A stretch of 64,000 bases of DNA from CAWDMC01 sp963803295 (lineage in GTDB: Bacteria > Acidobacteriota > Terriglobia > UBA7540). The translations under genes were made by a program, and so were the position numbers. The stretch's first letter is position 1; the number at the start of each line of letters is the position of its first letter. Below are positions 1-8,203 of this stretch, in pieces. Location of the stretch: positions 1-64,000 of the forward strand of contig CAWDMC010000010.1 of the NCBI GenBank assembly GCA_963803295.1, read 5' to 3'. The notes beneath the pieces are model-generated. The model searched no databases, had not been told where the DNA came from, and saw only the letters and a program-made list of their open reading frames with translations.

Positions 1-38
1 GAGGTCCTCGGCAGGCGGCCTGCTCCGCGGCTCCGCAA

Positions 39-1232
39 TCAACGTGGCGCTGATGGTTCTTGGGTTTGAGAGGGCTTCATGACGCGATCCATGTTCCTCG
101 AAGCTTGTTGGTCGTGCGCCAGGTTCATCTGGTCGGCCTTGGCCAGCTCTCTCTGACCCTCCTCCGATTTTCCCGTCCGAACTAGCGCCTTCCCCAGCCA
201 ATAATGGGAGTCTACCTGGTCTGGCAAGCGGTCGACCGCCCGGCGTAGAAACTTGAGGGACTCTTCGTAGTGCCCGAGTTGTACGTAGGCCCGCCCCATA
301 CCGAGATTGGCTTCTCCGTAAGTCGGATCAAGCCGCAGCGCTTCCTGGAAGTACTTCGCCGCCTGCTCGTAATGGCTTTGCTTCAAGGCAATGTCGCCAA
401 GATAGTAGTGCGGTGGGGCGAAATTTGGCGAAATGCGCGTCTCCTCCTGCAGCGGGGCGACAGCCTCCTGGTACCGCTTCCACCGCCAGTCGATGTATCC
501 CAGGATGAAGTGGAGCTGTGGCGCGTGAGGAGAGGCGGCGATCGCCTGTTTGAACTCCTGCTCGGCTTCGGTCGGCTGGCTGGCGGAGTCGTAGGCCATA
601 CCCAGCATTTGGTGCAGGAAGGGCGAGTCGGGCTTGGTTTTCAGCAGGTCCGCAGCGGCTTCCAAGGCTCGGTTCGGATCGTCAGCCAGGCGGTAGCTCT
701 TGAACAACATGAAGAGGATCTTGTCATCCGCGGGCTTTGCCTTATGAGCCACCTCAAGCTCCTCGATGGACCGCCGCCACTGCTTGAGGTCCTGATAGCA
801 GGCGCCCAGGAGAAAGTGGGCGTCGACGGAGTGACGGGAATCTCCTATGCCGGCGGTCAAGGGTGGAATAGCAGCCTTCGGGTTCCGGGTGCTGTAAAGC
901 GCCAAGCCAAGGTTGAAGCTGATCGCCGGATCGCTTGGCTGCAGGTGGTGGGCGTGGCCAAAAGCATCTGCCGCCCGTTGGTAGTCATGCTGCTGGAAGT
1001 AGATTGCGCCCAGGTTATTGAATGCGGCCGCTGAGCTCGAATCAATATTCAAGCCAAGCCGGTATTCACGCACGGCGTCATCCAGTTTGCCTTGCTGTGC
1101 GAGGAGACTCGCGCGCCCGAAATGCTCCACGGCAGTTTCGCCGCCCTCAAAAGCAAATCCAGTTGAGAAAGCCCATACCAGTAGGGCTGCCGCAAGAAGC
1201 CGCCCTCTCCGGCCTACCGTCAACGCTAGCAT
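39..1232 (-). CDS. Secreted TPR-repeat protein
   Basis: A 397-residue protein with an N-terminal hydrophobic segment (about residues 10-28, ending near Phe-Ala-Phe) that looks like a signal peptide. The rest is almost entirely tetratricopeptide repeats, recognisable by recurring A.AxNNLGAIYFQ, AxFNLGLALY and PPHYYLGDIALKQ style helix pairs up to about residue 360. TPR arrays are protein-binding scaffolds, so a periplasmic or envelope assembly role is likely, but no partner is visible. It has the same design as the TPR protein at 57160-58230. The start is the first ATG before the signal peptide; no good Shine-Dalgarno is seen. The stop lies 38 bases from the window edge, so any downstream operon partner is outside the window. 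The family call is secure; the function is not known. Confidence 0.85.
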   Translation of the reverse strand: MLALTVGRRGRLLAAALLVWAFSTGFAFEGGETAVEHFGRASLLAQQGKLDDAVREYRLGLNIDSSSAAAFNNLGAIYFQQHDYQRAADAFGHAHHLQPSDPAISFNLGLALYSTRNPKAAIPPLTAGIGDSRHSVDAHFLLGACYQDLKQWRRSIEELEVAHKAKPADDKILFMLFKSYRLADDPNRALEAAADLLKTKPDSPFLHQMLGMAYDSASQPTEAEQEFKQAIAASPHAPQLHFILGYIDWRWKRYQEAVAPLQEETRISPNFAPPHYYLGDIALKQSHYEQAAKYFQEALRLDPTYGEANLGMGRAYVQLGHYEESLKFLRRAVDRLPDQVDSHYWLGKALVRTGKSEEGQRELAKADQMNLAHDQQASRNMDRVMKPSQTQEPSAPR

Positions 1233-1303
1233 AGACCAAAACTAGCACATTCCTGCATCAGAGGCTCGCCCTCGATTCGACTTGAAACAGAGCGTTGTCA
1301 ACA

Positions 1304-1384
1304 CCACGCCCTAGCCCCCTCCTCATCTGAGCTCATCTGTCGCTGCGAAATTCCGTTGCTTGGTTAAGGAGGGGTTAGGGGTGG
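1304..1384. repeat. REP-like inverted repeat, family A (copy 1)
   Basis: Left arm 1304-1323 (CCACGCCCTAGCCCCCTCCT) pairs imperfectly with right arm 1367-1384 (AGGAGGGGTTAGGGGTGG). The same C-rich/G-rich arms recur at 19493-19547 and 30731-30865, always between genes, so this is a dispersed palindromic element. It carries no coding capacity. Together with the terminator at 1485-1540 it accounts for most of the gap between the TPR protein and the TonB receptor. Confidence 0.65.
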
Positions 1385-1484
1385 TTGGTTTGAAACGGAG
1401 GGTGGTGAGTCAAGGACGTCTGTCAAAGAATGGCCCGGTGCCACGTCACTACGGTTAATTCCGTTGAGCTACCAATTAACGAGC

Positions 1485-1540
1485 AAAAAGAGGCCCGGAG
1501 GCCGCGCTCGGAAAACCAGTCACGAGCGTAGACTCCGGGC
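1485..1540 (-). terminator. Rho-independent terminator of the TonB receptor gene
   Basis: Read on the minus strand just after the receptor stop codon, GCCCGGAG (1540-1533) pairs with CTCCGGGC (1500-1493). An inner CGCTCG (1528-1523) pairs with CGAGCG (1510-1505). The T-run TCTTTTT follows at 1491-1485. A long GC-rich stem, a second inner stem and an immediate U-tract are the classic intrinsic terminator layout. Confidence 0.8.
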
Positions 1541-1562
1541 GAGGTAAACCAAGCATTCAGGT

Positions 1563-4500
1563 TTAGAAGCTTACACGCAGTGCGAACTCGATCTGCCGGG
1601 GATCGAGGGCGCTGGTGACTTGCCCGAAGGAACCAGAGCCGTAATTTGTCGATACATTGGCGAAGTTCGCATGATTCCACACATTGAAGAACTCGGCCCG
1701 GAACTGGATCTTGAGCCGTTCTTTGACCGGGAACGTCTTGTACAGCGACCAGTTCCATGTATTCTCCCCGGGCCCCCGAATGATGCCCGTGCCGCAGTTC
1801 CCAAAGGAACCGAAAGTTGGAGCAGCAAAGGCGGCGGTATTGAACCACTGCTGCACCGTCTTTGGTCCCGAGGTAGATCCAATGCAGTTAGGCCGCGTCG
1901 CCAGGCCGTTGGTTCCGGTTGCAATTCCGGGCGCGAAGTCAAATCCGCTTTCGATCACGGTCAGTCCGGAAAAGGTCCAGTTGCCAAATGCCGTGCCTAA
2001 CAGATCGTGGCGGCCCTTCAGCAAAGGCAGGTCCCAAACGTAACCGGAAGTGAAAATGTGGGTCCGGTCCCATCCGGGCGTGCCGTATTCCGCCTTGAAG
2101 TTCCTCGGGTCTTGCGCGCCATTGCCGGTGTTTCTCCCATCGTTGCCGCGGTTGGCGACGTCCGTCAGGGCGTGTCCGTAGGTGTACGCAGCACTGAACG
2201 TCAGCCCATGCGAGGCGCGATAGTTATATCCAGCCTGTAGTGAGTGGTAGTTGGAAGTCCCATAATACCCGGCGGAACTCTGGGCAGCACCATTTAGCGC
2301 GCCCCAGCCTTGAATAGGCCGGGTGTAATCGCCCGAGACAAGGCCTCTATTCAGGCAAGGGTCAAAGTTGAAACCACCCGACGGAATCGTCTGACCAGGC
2401 TGGAGGCAGTTGGGATCGCCAATCGAAGGTCCTGCAACTGGAAGAGGATAATTCAGGTCCCAGCCGCCTGACACATAGCGGGCTCCGCTCCCGACATAGG
2501 CGATGTTTAAAACACTGTTGGCACTAAGCTGACGCTCGGCCGTAAGGCTCCAACTCTGAATCATGGTTGGTTTGTATTCCCTTCCGGGAGGACCGCCAAT
2601 CACTGTGAGACTATTGGTACTCAACGCACCCGGTGAGCCCAACGCCGGATCCGTAAAGCTTCCGTTGAGAAGAGTAACGCCCTGCTCAAACGGATAATTG
2701 CCGAAGGAGCCGTAATTCGAGAACGGGATTCGGCCGTAGCCTATTCCGTAACCTCCGCGTATCGAGGTTTTGCCGTCTCCCGTAACGTCCCAGGCGAATC
2801 CGAGGCGAGGAGCCCAGTGTACGCTGGTGGTGAAGATTCCATTGGGTACACCAGCTGTTCCGCCGGGAATGTTGCCCTTGGCCTGAAACCCTTCGGCCAG
2901 GACAACTCCGTCCAATAGATTGGCGACGGACCCCGTCGCTGTCACGGGCTGCCCAGCAGCGTTCGTCAGGAGCAGACCGCTCGGCAGAACCACAGGGGCT
3001 TGCGCTGGATCGTACTTGCCGGGGTCGAAGTCAGCGAGACCGTTTCCTTGCATTTTGTCGGAAGAGTAGTACACGGCTCTCACACCCAGGTTCAGCGTCA
3101 AGTGGCTCGTGGCTCGCCAGTCATCCTGGAAGTAAGATTCTGACTCGTGGTAGCGGAAGTAGCCGCGAAGCCGGGTGTTGTTCTGGACAAAGTTGGAATC
3201 CAATCCGAGCAGGAAGTCGCCAACCGGGTCACCCGAGTGCACCCCGGAGAAGCTGTAGTCACCCATGGAGTTGGCGAAGTTACTCTGACGCTTGATTCCC
3301 CAAATGAACATGGTCCCGGCCTGGATGGTGTGGCCGCCCTTCACCTTGGTGAAGTCCTCCGAAAACACCTGTTCACCGTCACTCGCATTTCTTAGGGGCA
3401 GGCCGCCGGTACCGATGCCCGCCCAGCCACCGCTTAGGCTAACCCCCGGGACGCGGTGGTCGGGATCGGCGTATCCGAAAGGCATGTTCACCGCCAAGTT
3501 GGGAATGTCGCTCAAGAAGGCCTTGAAGACGTCCAGGTTTACGTGGGTGTTGGTTTGCGTCCAACTCACTTGGTTAATCGTGGTGGGATTGATGTCATAA
3601 GTAAGTTGCAGGATGTTGTTCCACCCTAGCGTCCCGATCTCTTGCGACGAGGTCGGGAACGGGTTTCTCCCCCAAGAGTTGTCGGGAGGTATGTCGCGAA
3701 TGTTCTCGCGCGACACACGGCCCAGCAGCCGGACCCTCTCGTTGAAATTGTGGTCGATACGATAGGTGTAATCTTCTCCGTGGAAAAACTCCGTACCGCT
3801 GGTCAGATAGTTGTTAAATCCGTGCCCCGGGTAGTTCGGCGCGGGGTAGAAGTAGTTCATCATCAACAGAGAGTTTGGGTCGAAGCATGCCGGGTTGATG
3901 TGCGTGCTATCCGTCAGGCAATTAACCCCTGGATGATAATGATTGAGAATGCTCGCGCCTGTGGAGTCCAGCGCCAAGCCACCCGTGGCCAACGTGGGAC
4001 TGCTCGAGAAGTCGCCGTCGCGCATGGCCTGCGGAATGGTGGCTCCTTGCTGAGTAAGACCCACATTGCGGCGGCGCAGCTCCACGTTCACGAAGAAGAA
4101 GGTCTTCTCCTTGTTAGTGTTGTAGTGTCCCGGAATATAAACGGGACCACCAATGCTGCCGCCAAAGATGTTCTGTTTAAGGACCGGTGTCGTTGGCGCG
4201 AAAAAGTTGCGGGAATCCAGGGCGTCGTTGCGGAGAAAGTCATAGCCGACTCCGTGGAAATCGCTGGTCCCAGACCGGGTGGCCACCATCACCGTCGCCC
4301 CGCCTGCCACGCCGTACTTCGCACTGTAGTTGTCTTTCAGAAGACGAAATTCGGAGACGGATTCGACGGGCTGGGTCACATCGAGGTTGATCATAGCGCC
4401 CGTGTTCATGTTGTAGGCGCCGTCCGTCGTGTAGTTGTTCATCTCCCGCCCAAGGCCATTGACGGAGATGGGAGTCTCTCCCGTCAGACCGCCGCCATTG

Positions 4501-5063
4501 AGCGCGCCTCCACCGACGATACTGCCGGTAATCGCTCCGCTGTTGACACCCGGGACTAGGAGTGCCAGGCCGCGAAAATCACGGCCATTCAATTGCAAAT
4601 TCTCCATCTGGGTTGCGCCGATGGTGCCGGCGGAAGCGCCCGAAGTCGTCTCGACCTGAACCGGCGACGCGGAGACCGTTACCTCCGTCGAGGCACTGCC
4701 AAGTTGCAGTTCGATGTTAAGCCCCACTCGCTGTCCAGCGTTCAGAACAACTCCATGAGCAACGTAGGTCTTGAAGCTTTCCTTGGTGGCTGTAACATCG
4801 TAAATCGTGCCATTAGCGGGGAGACCCTCAAGATCGTAGCGACCGGCCGCATCGGCCCGGCCCTCGTGTTTGACCTTCGTGGCCGTGTCAACCACTGTGA
4901 CTTGGGTGTCAGGAATCACCGCGCCGCTGGGGTCTGTCACCGTGCCCAGAATGGCGCCGGTAGCCGCGGCCTGGCCGCGGGCCTGCTGAACGCAAATGAA
5001 GAAAAGGAAAACCAAAGAACCTGCAAGTACAAGGTGTCTGGATATACGACCTGAGTTCATCAT
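1563..5063 (-). CDS. TonB-dependent receptor with carboxypeptidase-regulatory-like N-terminal domain
   Basis: A 1166-residue outer-membrane receptor of the large type typical of Acidobacteriota. After a signal peptide (hydrophobic LVLAGSLVFLFFICVQ, cleaved near ARGQA) comes a carboxypeptidase-regulatory-like beta domain (GAILGTVTDPSGAVIPDTQVTV). A TonB plug follows (QVETTSGASAGTIG, then LNGRDFRGLALLVPGV), and then a long beta-barrel ending in the outer-membrane C-terminal pattern FALRVSF. Such receptors import oligosaccharides or other large nutrients using TonB energy; the substrate cannot be read from sequence. The ATG at 5063 is chosen over an upstream in-frame start because GGAGGGA lies directly before it and the signal peptide begins there. 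It is divergent from a secreted glycosidase, which suggests a shared glycan-use locus. A promoter with a palindromic operator (5241-5269) and a terminator (1485-1540) frame it as a single-gene transcript. Confidence 0.93.
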   Translation of the reverse strand: MMNSGRISRHLVLAGSLVFLFFICVQQARGQAAATGAILGTVTDPSGAVIPDTQVTVVDTATKVKHEGRADAAGRYDLEGLPANGTIYDVTATKESFKTYVAHGVVLNAGQRVGLNIELQLGSASTEVTVSASPVQVETTSGASAGTIGATQMENLQLNGRDFRGLALLVPGVNSGAITGSIVGGGALNGGGLTGETPISVNGLGREMNNYTTDGAYNMNTGAMINLDVTQPVESVSEFRLLKDNYSAKYGVAGGATVMVATRSGTSDFHGVGYDFLRNDALDSRNFFAPTTPVLKQNIFGGSIGGPVYIPGHYNTNKEKTFFFVNVELRRRNVGLTQQGATIPQAMRDGDFSSSPTLATGGLALDSTGASILNHYHPGVNCLTDSTHINPACFDPNSLLMMNYFYPAPNYPGHGFNNYLTSGTEFFHGEDYTYRIDHNFNERVRLLGRVSRENIRDIPPDNSWGRNPFPTSSQEIGTLGWNNILQLTYDINPTTINQVSWTQTNTHVNLDVFKAFLSDIPNLAVNMPFGYADPDHRVPGVSLSGGWAGIGTGGLPLRNASDGEQVFSEDFTKVKGGHTIQAGTMFIWGIKRQSNFANSMGDYSFSGVHSGDPVGDFLLGLDSNFVQNNTRLRGYFRYHESESYFQDDWRATSHLTLNLGVRAVYYSSDKMQGNGLADFDPGKYDPAQAPVVLPSGLLLTNAAGQPVTATGSVANLLDGVVLAEGFQAKGNIPGGTAGVPNGIFTTSVHWAPRLGFAWDVTGDGKTSIRGGYGIGYGRIPFSNYGSFGNYPFEQGVTLLNGSFTDPALGSPGALSTNSLTVIGGPPGREYKPTMIQSWSLTAERQLSANSVLNIAYVGSGARYVSGGWDLNYPLPVAGPSIGDPNCLQPGQTIPSGGFNFDPCLNRGLVSGDYTRPIQGWGALNGAAQSSAGYYGTSNYHSLQAGYNYRASHGLTFSAAYTYGHALTDVANRGNDGRNTGNGAQDPRNFKAEYGTPGWDRTHIFTSGYVWDLPLLKGRHDLLGTAFGNWTFSGLTVIESGFDFAPGIATGTNGLATRPNCIGSTSGPKTVQQWFNTAAFAAPTFGSFGNCGTGIIRGPGENTWNWSLYKTFPVKERLKIQFRAEFFNVWNHANFANVSTNYGSGSFGQVTSALDPRQIEFALRVSF

Positions 5064-5240
5064 TCCCTCCTTCGGGGCTGATTTTTTTGCAGTCGAGCAA
5101 CAGCTTATGGGAAGACTCCTTAGCTTCCCCGCTCGTGACGCGCTGCGACCTTGTACACCAGACGATAGACGTTCATTTACTGCCAGTGTTGAAAAGAAAG
5201 AAACTCCACAGCTTTGGACATATAAAGGTCCTGTCGTGGG

Positions 5241-5269
5241 CTTATACCACCCAGACAATATATTGTCAA
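5241..5269 (-). promoter_or_regulatory. Sigma-70-type promoter with palindromic operator for the TonB receptor
   Basis: On the minus strand, TTGACA (5269-5264), a 17-base spacer and TATAAG (5246-5241) give a near-consensus promoter about 180 bases upstream of the receptor ATG at 5063. A perfect 14-bp palindrome, GACAATATATTGTC (5254-5267), overlaps the -35 box, the usual place for a repressor site. The rest of the 517-base divergent gap shows nothing else I can support, including no clear promoter for the glycosidase. Confidence 0.7.
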
Positions 5270-5579
5270 GAATCCATCAAAATGTCCTTTCTGGTGATCT
5301 GCGCTCGTGTGAAATTAGTTTTCAGGAGTCTGAGAGTTAGGCCTTCTGTGTGCCGTACCCGCCAGAGACTTGCTCCTGAATAGGAGGTACATGGGGCTGC
5401 CCGGTCCACAATACAATGGCTCCGACACGCTGATTAGGCGTCCCTCCCCCGTAGCCCGATTGCTACCAGGCGGCTCAAGTTCCGAAACAGCTGCGATCCG
5501 ATCGGGCCACTTGGACAGGGGTTGGACTTGGTGATAGCATCGGGTTCTCGCCATGCCTCTTTCTTGGCGGGAACAACCT

Positions 5580-7430
5580 ATGCGCAACAGTCTGATGATC
5601 GTCGTATCCGTGCTTTCTCTACTGGTGTTGGCGGCAGCAAAGGAGCCGGCCAGCGGGCTCAAATACGAGTCTGTCTTCATGCGCGTCGAAGCTGCCAAGG
5701 ATCGGCCGGCCTTTATTCGACTGTCGGTGGACTCTCTAGGCAAGAAGAAGCTGGCCGTGAATCCGCTCCGGCCTCCGGCTCCCTCATCGGAAGCATTTCG
5801 AGTACGCCGGACGGGGCAGACCTTGGAATATCGTCTCGTGGGTAGACCTGCGAGCGACCCTCCCGTATGGGCTTTTGATTTCTCCCTCCGCGACATCCAC
5901 CTGCGATCTTCCTACTCGGGCGGTAATCCTTTGCCGCCGCTAGTACTCGATTTCGATCCCCATGTTAACCATGCGACTCTGCTAGGTCGGATGAACGATG
6001 ACGGAAGCGTTCCCCTGCCTGCAGTTCTGCACTTGCCTGACCTGGGGAGCTTCCGGGTTACATCCACTAGGGCGGAAGGGCTGTCTCTGGGCTACGACGC
6101 TCTGCGTTATCCGGAAGCGCAGCAGGGGGATGATTATGTGCGAGTAACGTTCCCCGCCGCCTCGAAGGCTAAGAGACAGGTCGACTACAGGCTGGAAGTG
6201 GTGGCCATCCACCCCGATCGGCCGGAACTCACCCGTGACCCGAGGTTTGACGGTTTTCGCCGCAACTGGCTGAACATCTTCCAACTGAATCCGCGGTTGC
6301 GCGTCCTCGCCAACCACGCTGCCAGCGACCCGTGCGCCTTCACCGTTTTCGAGTACTCCTCGATGGCGGTCGAGACGCCACCTCTGGCATCCGGGTTGAC
6401 GGCACTCGACCTGATCCGCCAGACCCTCGGCCGCTATCTCAGCGGGATGAAGGCGTATGGCATGGCGGGATACACGCCCAACGAAGCGACAACGCGCTAC
6501 GATTATCTGGACACCTATCCCTCGCTGCTGATCGCCGCCTGGGATTACGTCCGCGGTAGCAAAGATCGGGCGTGGCTGGAAAAGAACTATGCGGGATTGA
6601 AGGATTGGGCCGCCAGGATGATCGCCATGGACCGCGATGGGAGCGGCTTGCTCGAGTATCCCGCGAGCGGGAACTCCGGCACCTGGACCAAGGACGGGCA
6701 GATTCTTCTGCGGCCGGCCAACTGGTGGGACACGATTGGGTTTGGCCACCAGGACGCGTATTCCAACCCCCTCGCTTACCACGCCTTGAAAGGGATGGTA
6801 GAAATGGCCCGGCAGGCCGGGAAGCCCGTCGATGCGCAATTCTACGCATCCCGCGCCGAGAAGATTCGCTCCGTCTATTTCGCTACCTTTTACAATCCGG
6901 CCACCGGAGTGCTGGCCGGTTGGAAGAGCGCAGATGGACGACTCCATGACTATTACTTCACTTTCGTGAACGGAGCGGCGATCACCTATGGCTTGGTTCC
7001 GCCCGGGAAGGCCAATCCAATTATGGACCGCCTGCTTGCCAAGATGAAGGAGGTAGGCTACAGGTCTTTTCAATACGGGTTGCCCGGCAACTTGATCCCC
7101 ATCCGGCGCGAGGATTACGTGGATCTCAGGCCGCGCTTCGGAGGGCCCGAGAAGGCGGATGGCTCGGATGGCTTCCAGGTATATGAAAACGGCGGCGCCA
7201 CCGCCTGTTATGCTTATTTCACCCTGGAGGCCTTGTACCAGTTGGGACGGCACAAAGACGCTGATGAGATTCTGTTTCCCATGCTGGGTGCCTTCGAGCA
7301 GGGCGGATTCCAGGGAAGGGGTCCGAACGGAATGACGTACGATTGGAAGGCTTGGGATGGCACGCCCCACGGCTATGAGGGTCTGCTAGTGGACGGCTAC
7401 CAGGCGCTCCTGGCTGTGCTGTCGCGCTGA
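5580..7430 (+). CDS. Secreted (alpha/alpha)6 six-hairpin glycoside hydrolase-like protein
   Basis: A 616-residue exported protein. A signal peptide (RNSLMIVVSVLSLLVLAAAK) is followed by an N-terminal beta-rich region to about residue 230. The C-terminal half has the helix-rich pattern of six-hairpin (trehalase/GH15/GH63-like) glycosidases: DRDGSGLLEYP, NWWDTIGFGHQDAYSN around residue 382, LAYHALKGMVEMA and GYEGLLVDGYQALLA near the end. Enzymes of this fold hydrolyse glycosidic bonds by an inverting mechanism with two acidic residues. I cannot assign the catalytic pair or a GH family number. The start at 5580 is preferred over an upstream ATG at 5553 because it gives a normal signal peptide. 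Its divergent neighbour is the TonB receptor, consistent with extracytoplasmic breakdown of the glycan that receptor imports. Fold confidence is good; substrate is unknown. Confidence 0.8.
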   Translation: MRNSLMIVVSVLSLLVLAAAKEPASGLKYESVFMRVEAAKDRPAFIRLSVDSLGKKKLAVNPLRPPAPSSEAFRVRRTGQTLEYRLVGRPASDPPVWAFDFSLRDIHLRSSYSGGNPLPPLVLDFDPHVNHATLLGRMNDDGSVPLPAVLHLPDLGSFRVTSTRAEGLSLGYDALRYPEAQQGDDYVRVTFPAASKAKRQVDYRLEVVAIHPDRPELTRDPRFDGFRRNWLNIFQLNPRLRVLANHAASDPCAFTVFEYSSMAVETPPLASGLTALDLIRQTLGRYLSGMKAYGMAGYTPNEATTRYDYLDTYPSLLIAAWDYVRGSKDRAWLEKNYAGLKDWAARMIAMDRDGSGLLEYPASGNSGTWTKDGQILLRPANWWDTIGFGHQDAYSNPLAYHALKGMVEMARQAGKPVDAQFYASRAEKIRSVYFATFYNPATGVLAGWKSADGRLHDYYFTFVNGAAITYGLVPPGKANPIMDRLLAKMKEVGYRSFQYGLPGNLIPIRREDYVDLRPRFGGPEKADGSDGFQVYENGGATACYAYFTLEALYQLGRHKDADEILFPMLGAFEQGGFQGRGPNGMTYDWKAWDGTPHGYEGLLVDGYQALLAVLSR

Positions 7431-7535
7431 AAGTGGATGGGCTCCAGTGCCGGGCTAGACCCTCCGGCGCTATCGTTAAGTGATCCTATTTGCCGGACGC
7501 AACGCAACCCCGCGAAGTACGAGCTGGGAGCAGAT

Positions 7536-8180
7536 TCAGAACTCCTCCTCGTGATCGTCCTTCGATCCGGCGCCGGAAAGGTGGGAAGTATCGTTAAACA
7601 GCACGAGCCGCCAGCCTTGCTGCGACCGCTCAATGATATTCACTGCGGCATTCTCCATACTCAGACGCCTTCGGTACTCGGTGGCGGGCACCCCCAGCGC
7701 ATGGCACACCGCCAGACGGCCGACTGTTTTATGGCACACCACCGCCACCTTCCCGCGCGGGTGTCGTCCGGCGAGAGCATCCATAACATGAGCTACGCGC
7801 CTGAGCCCTTCAATTCCGGTTTCGCCACCAGGAGGCGCCATCTTCCCAGGATCTGTGTCCCAGGCTGCGAAGCCTTCGCGTTCGCTCTCGATGATCTCGC
7901 GGAACGTTCTCCCTTCCCACGAACCATAGTCTAGCTCCACCAGGTCTTCCTCTACGATCGGTTCCACGCCGGTTGCCTGCGCAATAATCTCCGCCGTCTG
8001 GCGGGCCCGCTTCAGTGGGCTTGAGTAGATCGCATCGATAGCTGCTGATTTCAACCGATCCGCCAGTCTCTGGGCTTGCTCGCGGCCAACTTCGGAAAGG
8101 TTGACGTCGCTGCGCCCGCAGACGCGGCCTTCAGCATTCCATTGAGTTTCTCCGTGCCGGATGAAATAGAGGAGCGCCAT
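7536..8180 (-). CDS. Histidine phosphatase family protein (phosphoglycerate mutase/CobC-like)
   Basis: A 214-residue cytoplasmic protein beginning MALLYFIRHGETQWN, the phosphohistidine motif of the histidine phosphatase superfamily. It continues with the conserved YSSPLKRARQTAEIIA and LVELDYGSWEGRTF segments and the second catalytic histidine in VAVVCHKTVGRL. Members act on small phosphates such as alpha-ribazole phosphate or phosphoglycerate. Length and motifs fit CobC/GpmB-type enzymes, but nothing nearby is a cobalamin synthesis gene, so the substrate stays open. The start at 8180 puts the RHG motif at its usual place near the N-terminus; an upstream in-frame start at 8219 would overlap the preceding gene. 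It lies 23 bases downstream of the repeat protein at 8204-9994 on the same strand, so the two are probably co-transcribed. Confidence 0.9.
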   Translation of the reverse strand: MALLYFIRHGETQWNAEGRVCGRSDVNLSEVGREQAQRLADRLKSAAIDAIYSSPLKRARQTAEIIAQATGVEPIVEEDLVELDYGSWEGRTFREIIESEREGFAAWDTDPGKMAPPGGETGIEGLRRVAHVMDALAGRHPRGKVAVVCHKTVGRLAVCHALGVPATEYRRRLSMENAAVNIIERSQQGWRLVLFNDTSHLSGAGSKDDHEEEF

Positions 8181-8203
8181 GTACCCCGAAAATCCCTCGC
8201 CTC

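Noticed and set aside
3642..4559. Long plus-strand reading frame (305 codons) opposite the TonB receptor
   Set aside because: It is an antisense shadow of a clear receptor gene. Its translation is rich in Arg, Val and His with no domain pattern, as expected from reverse-strand GC-rich coding DNA.
5982..7370. Minus-strand reading frame of 462 codons opposite the glycosidase
   Set aside because: The plus strand has a signal peptide and recognisable fold motifs; the reverse frame has none and no ribosome site.
7536..8180. Assignment of the histidine phosphatase as CobC of cobalamin synthesis
   Set aside because: No cobalamin synthesis gene is nearby and the family covers many substrates; the B12 operon 17 kb away is for uptake.
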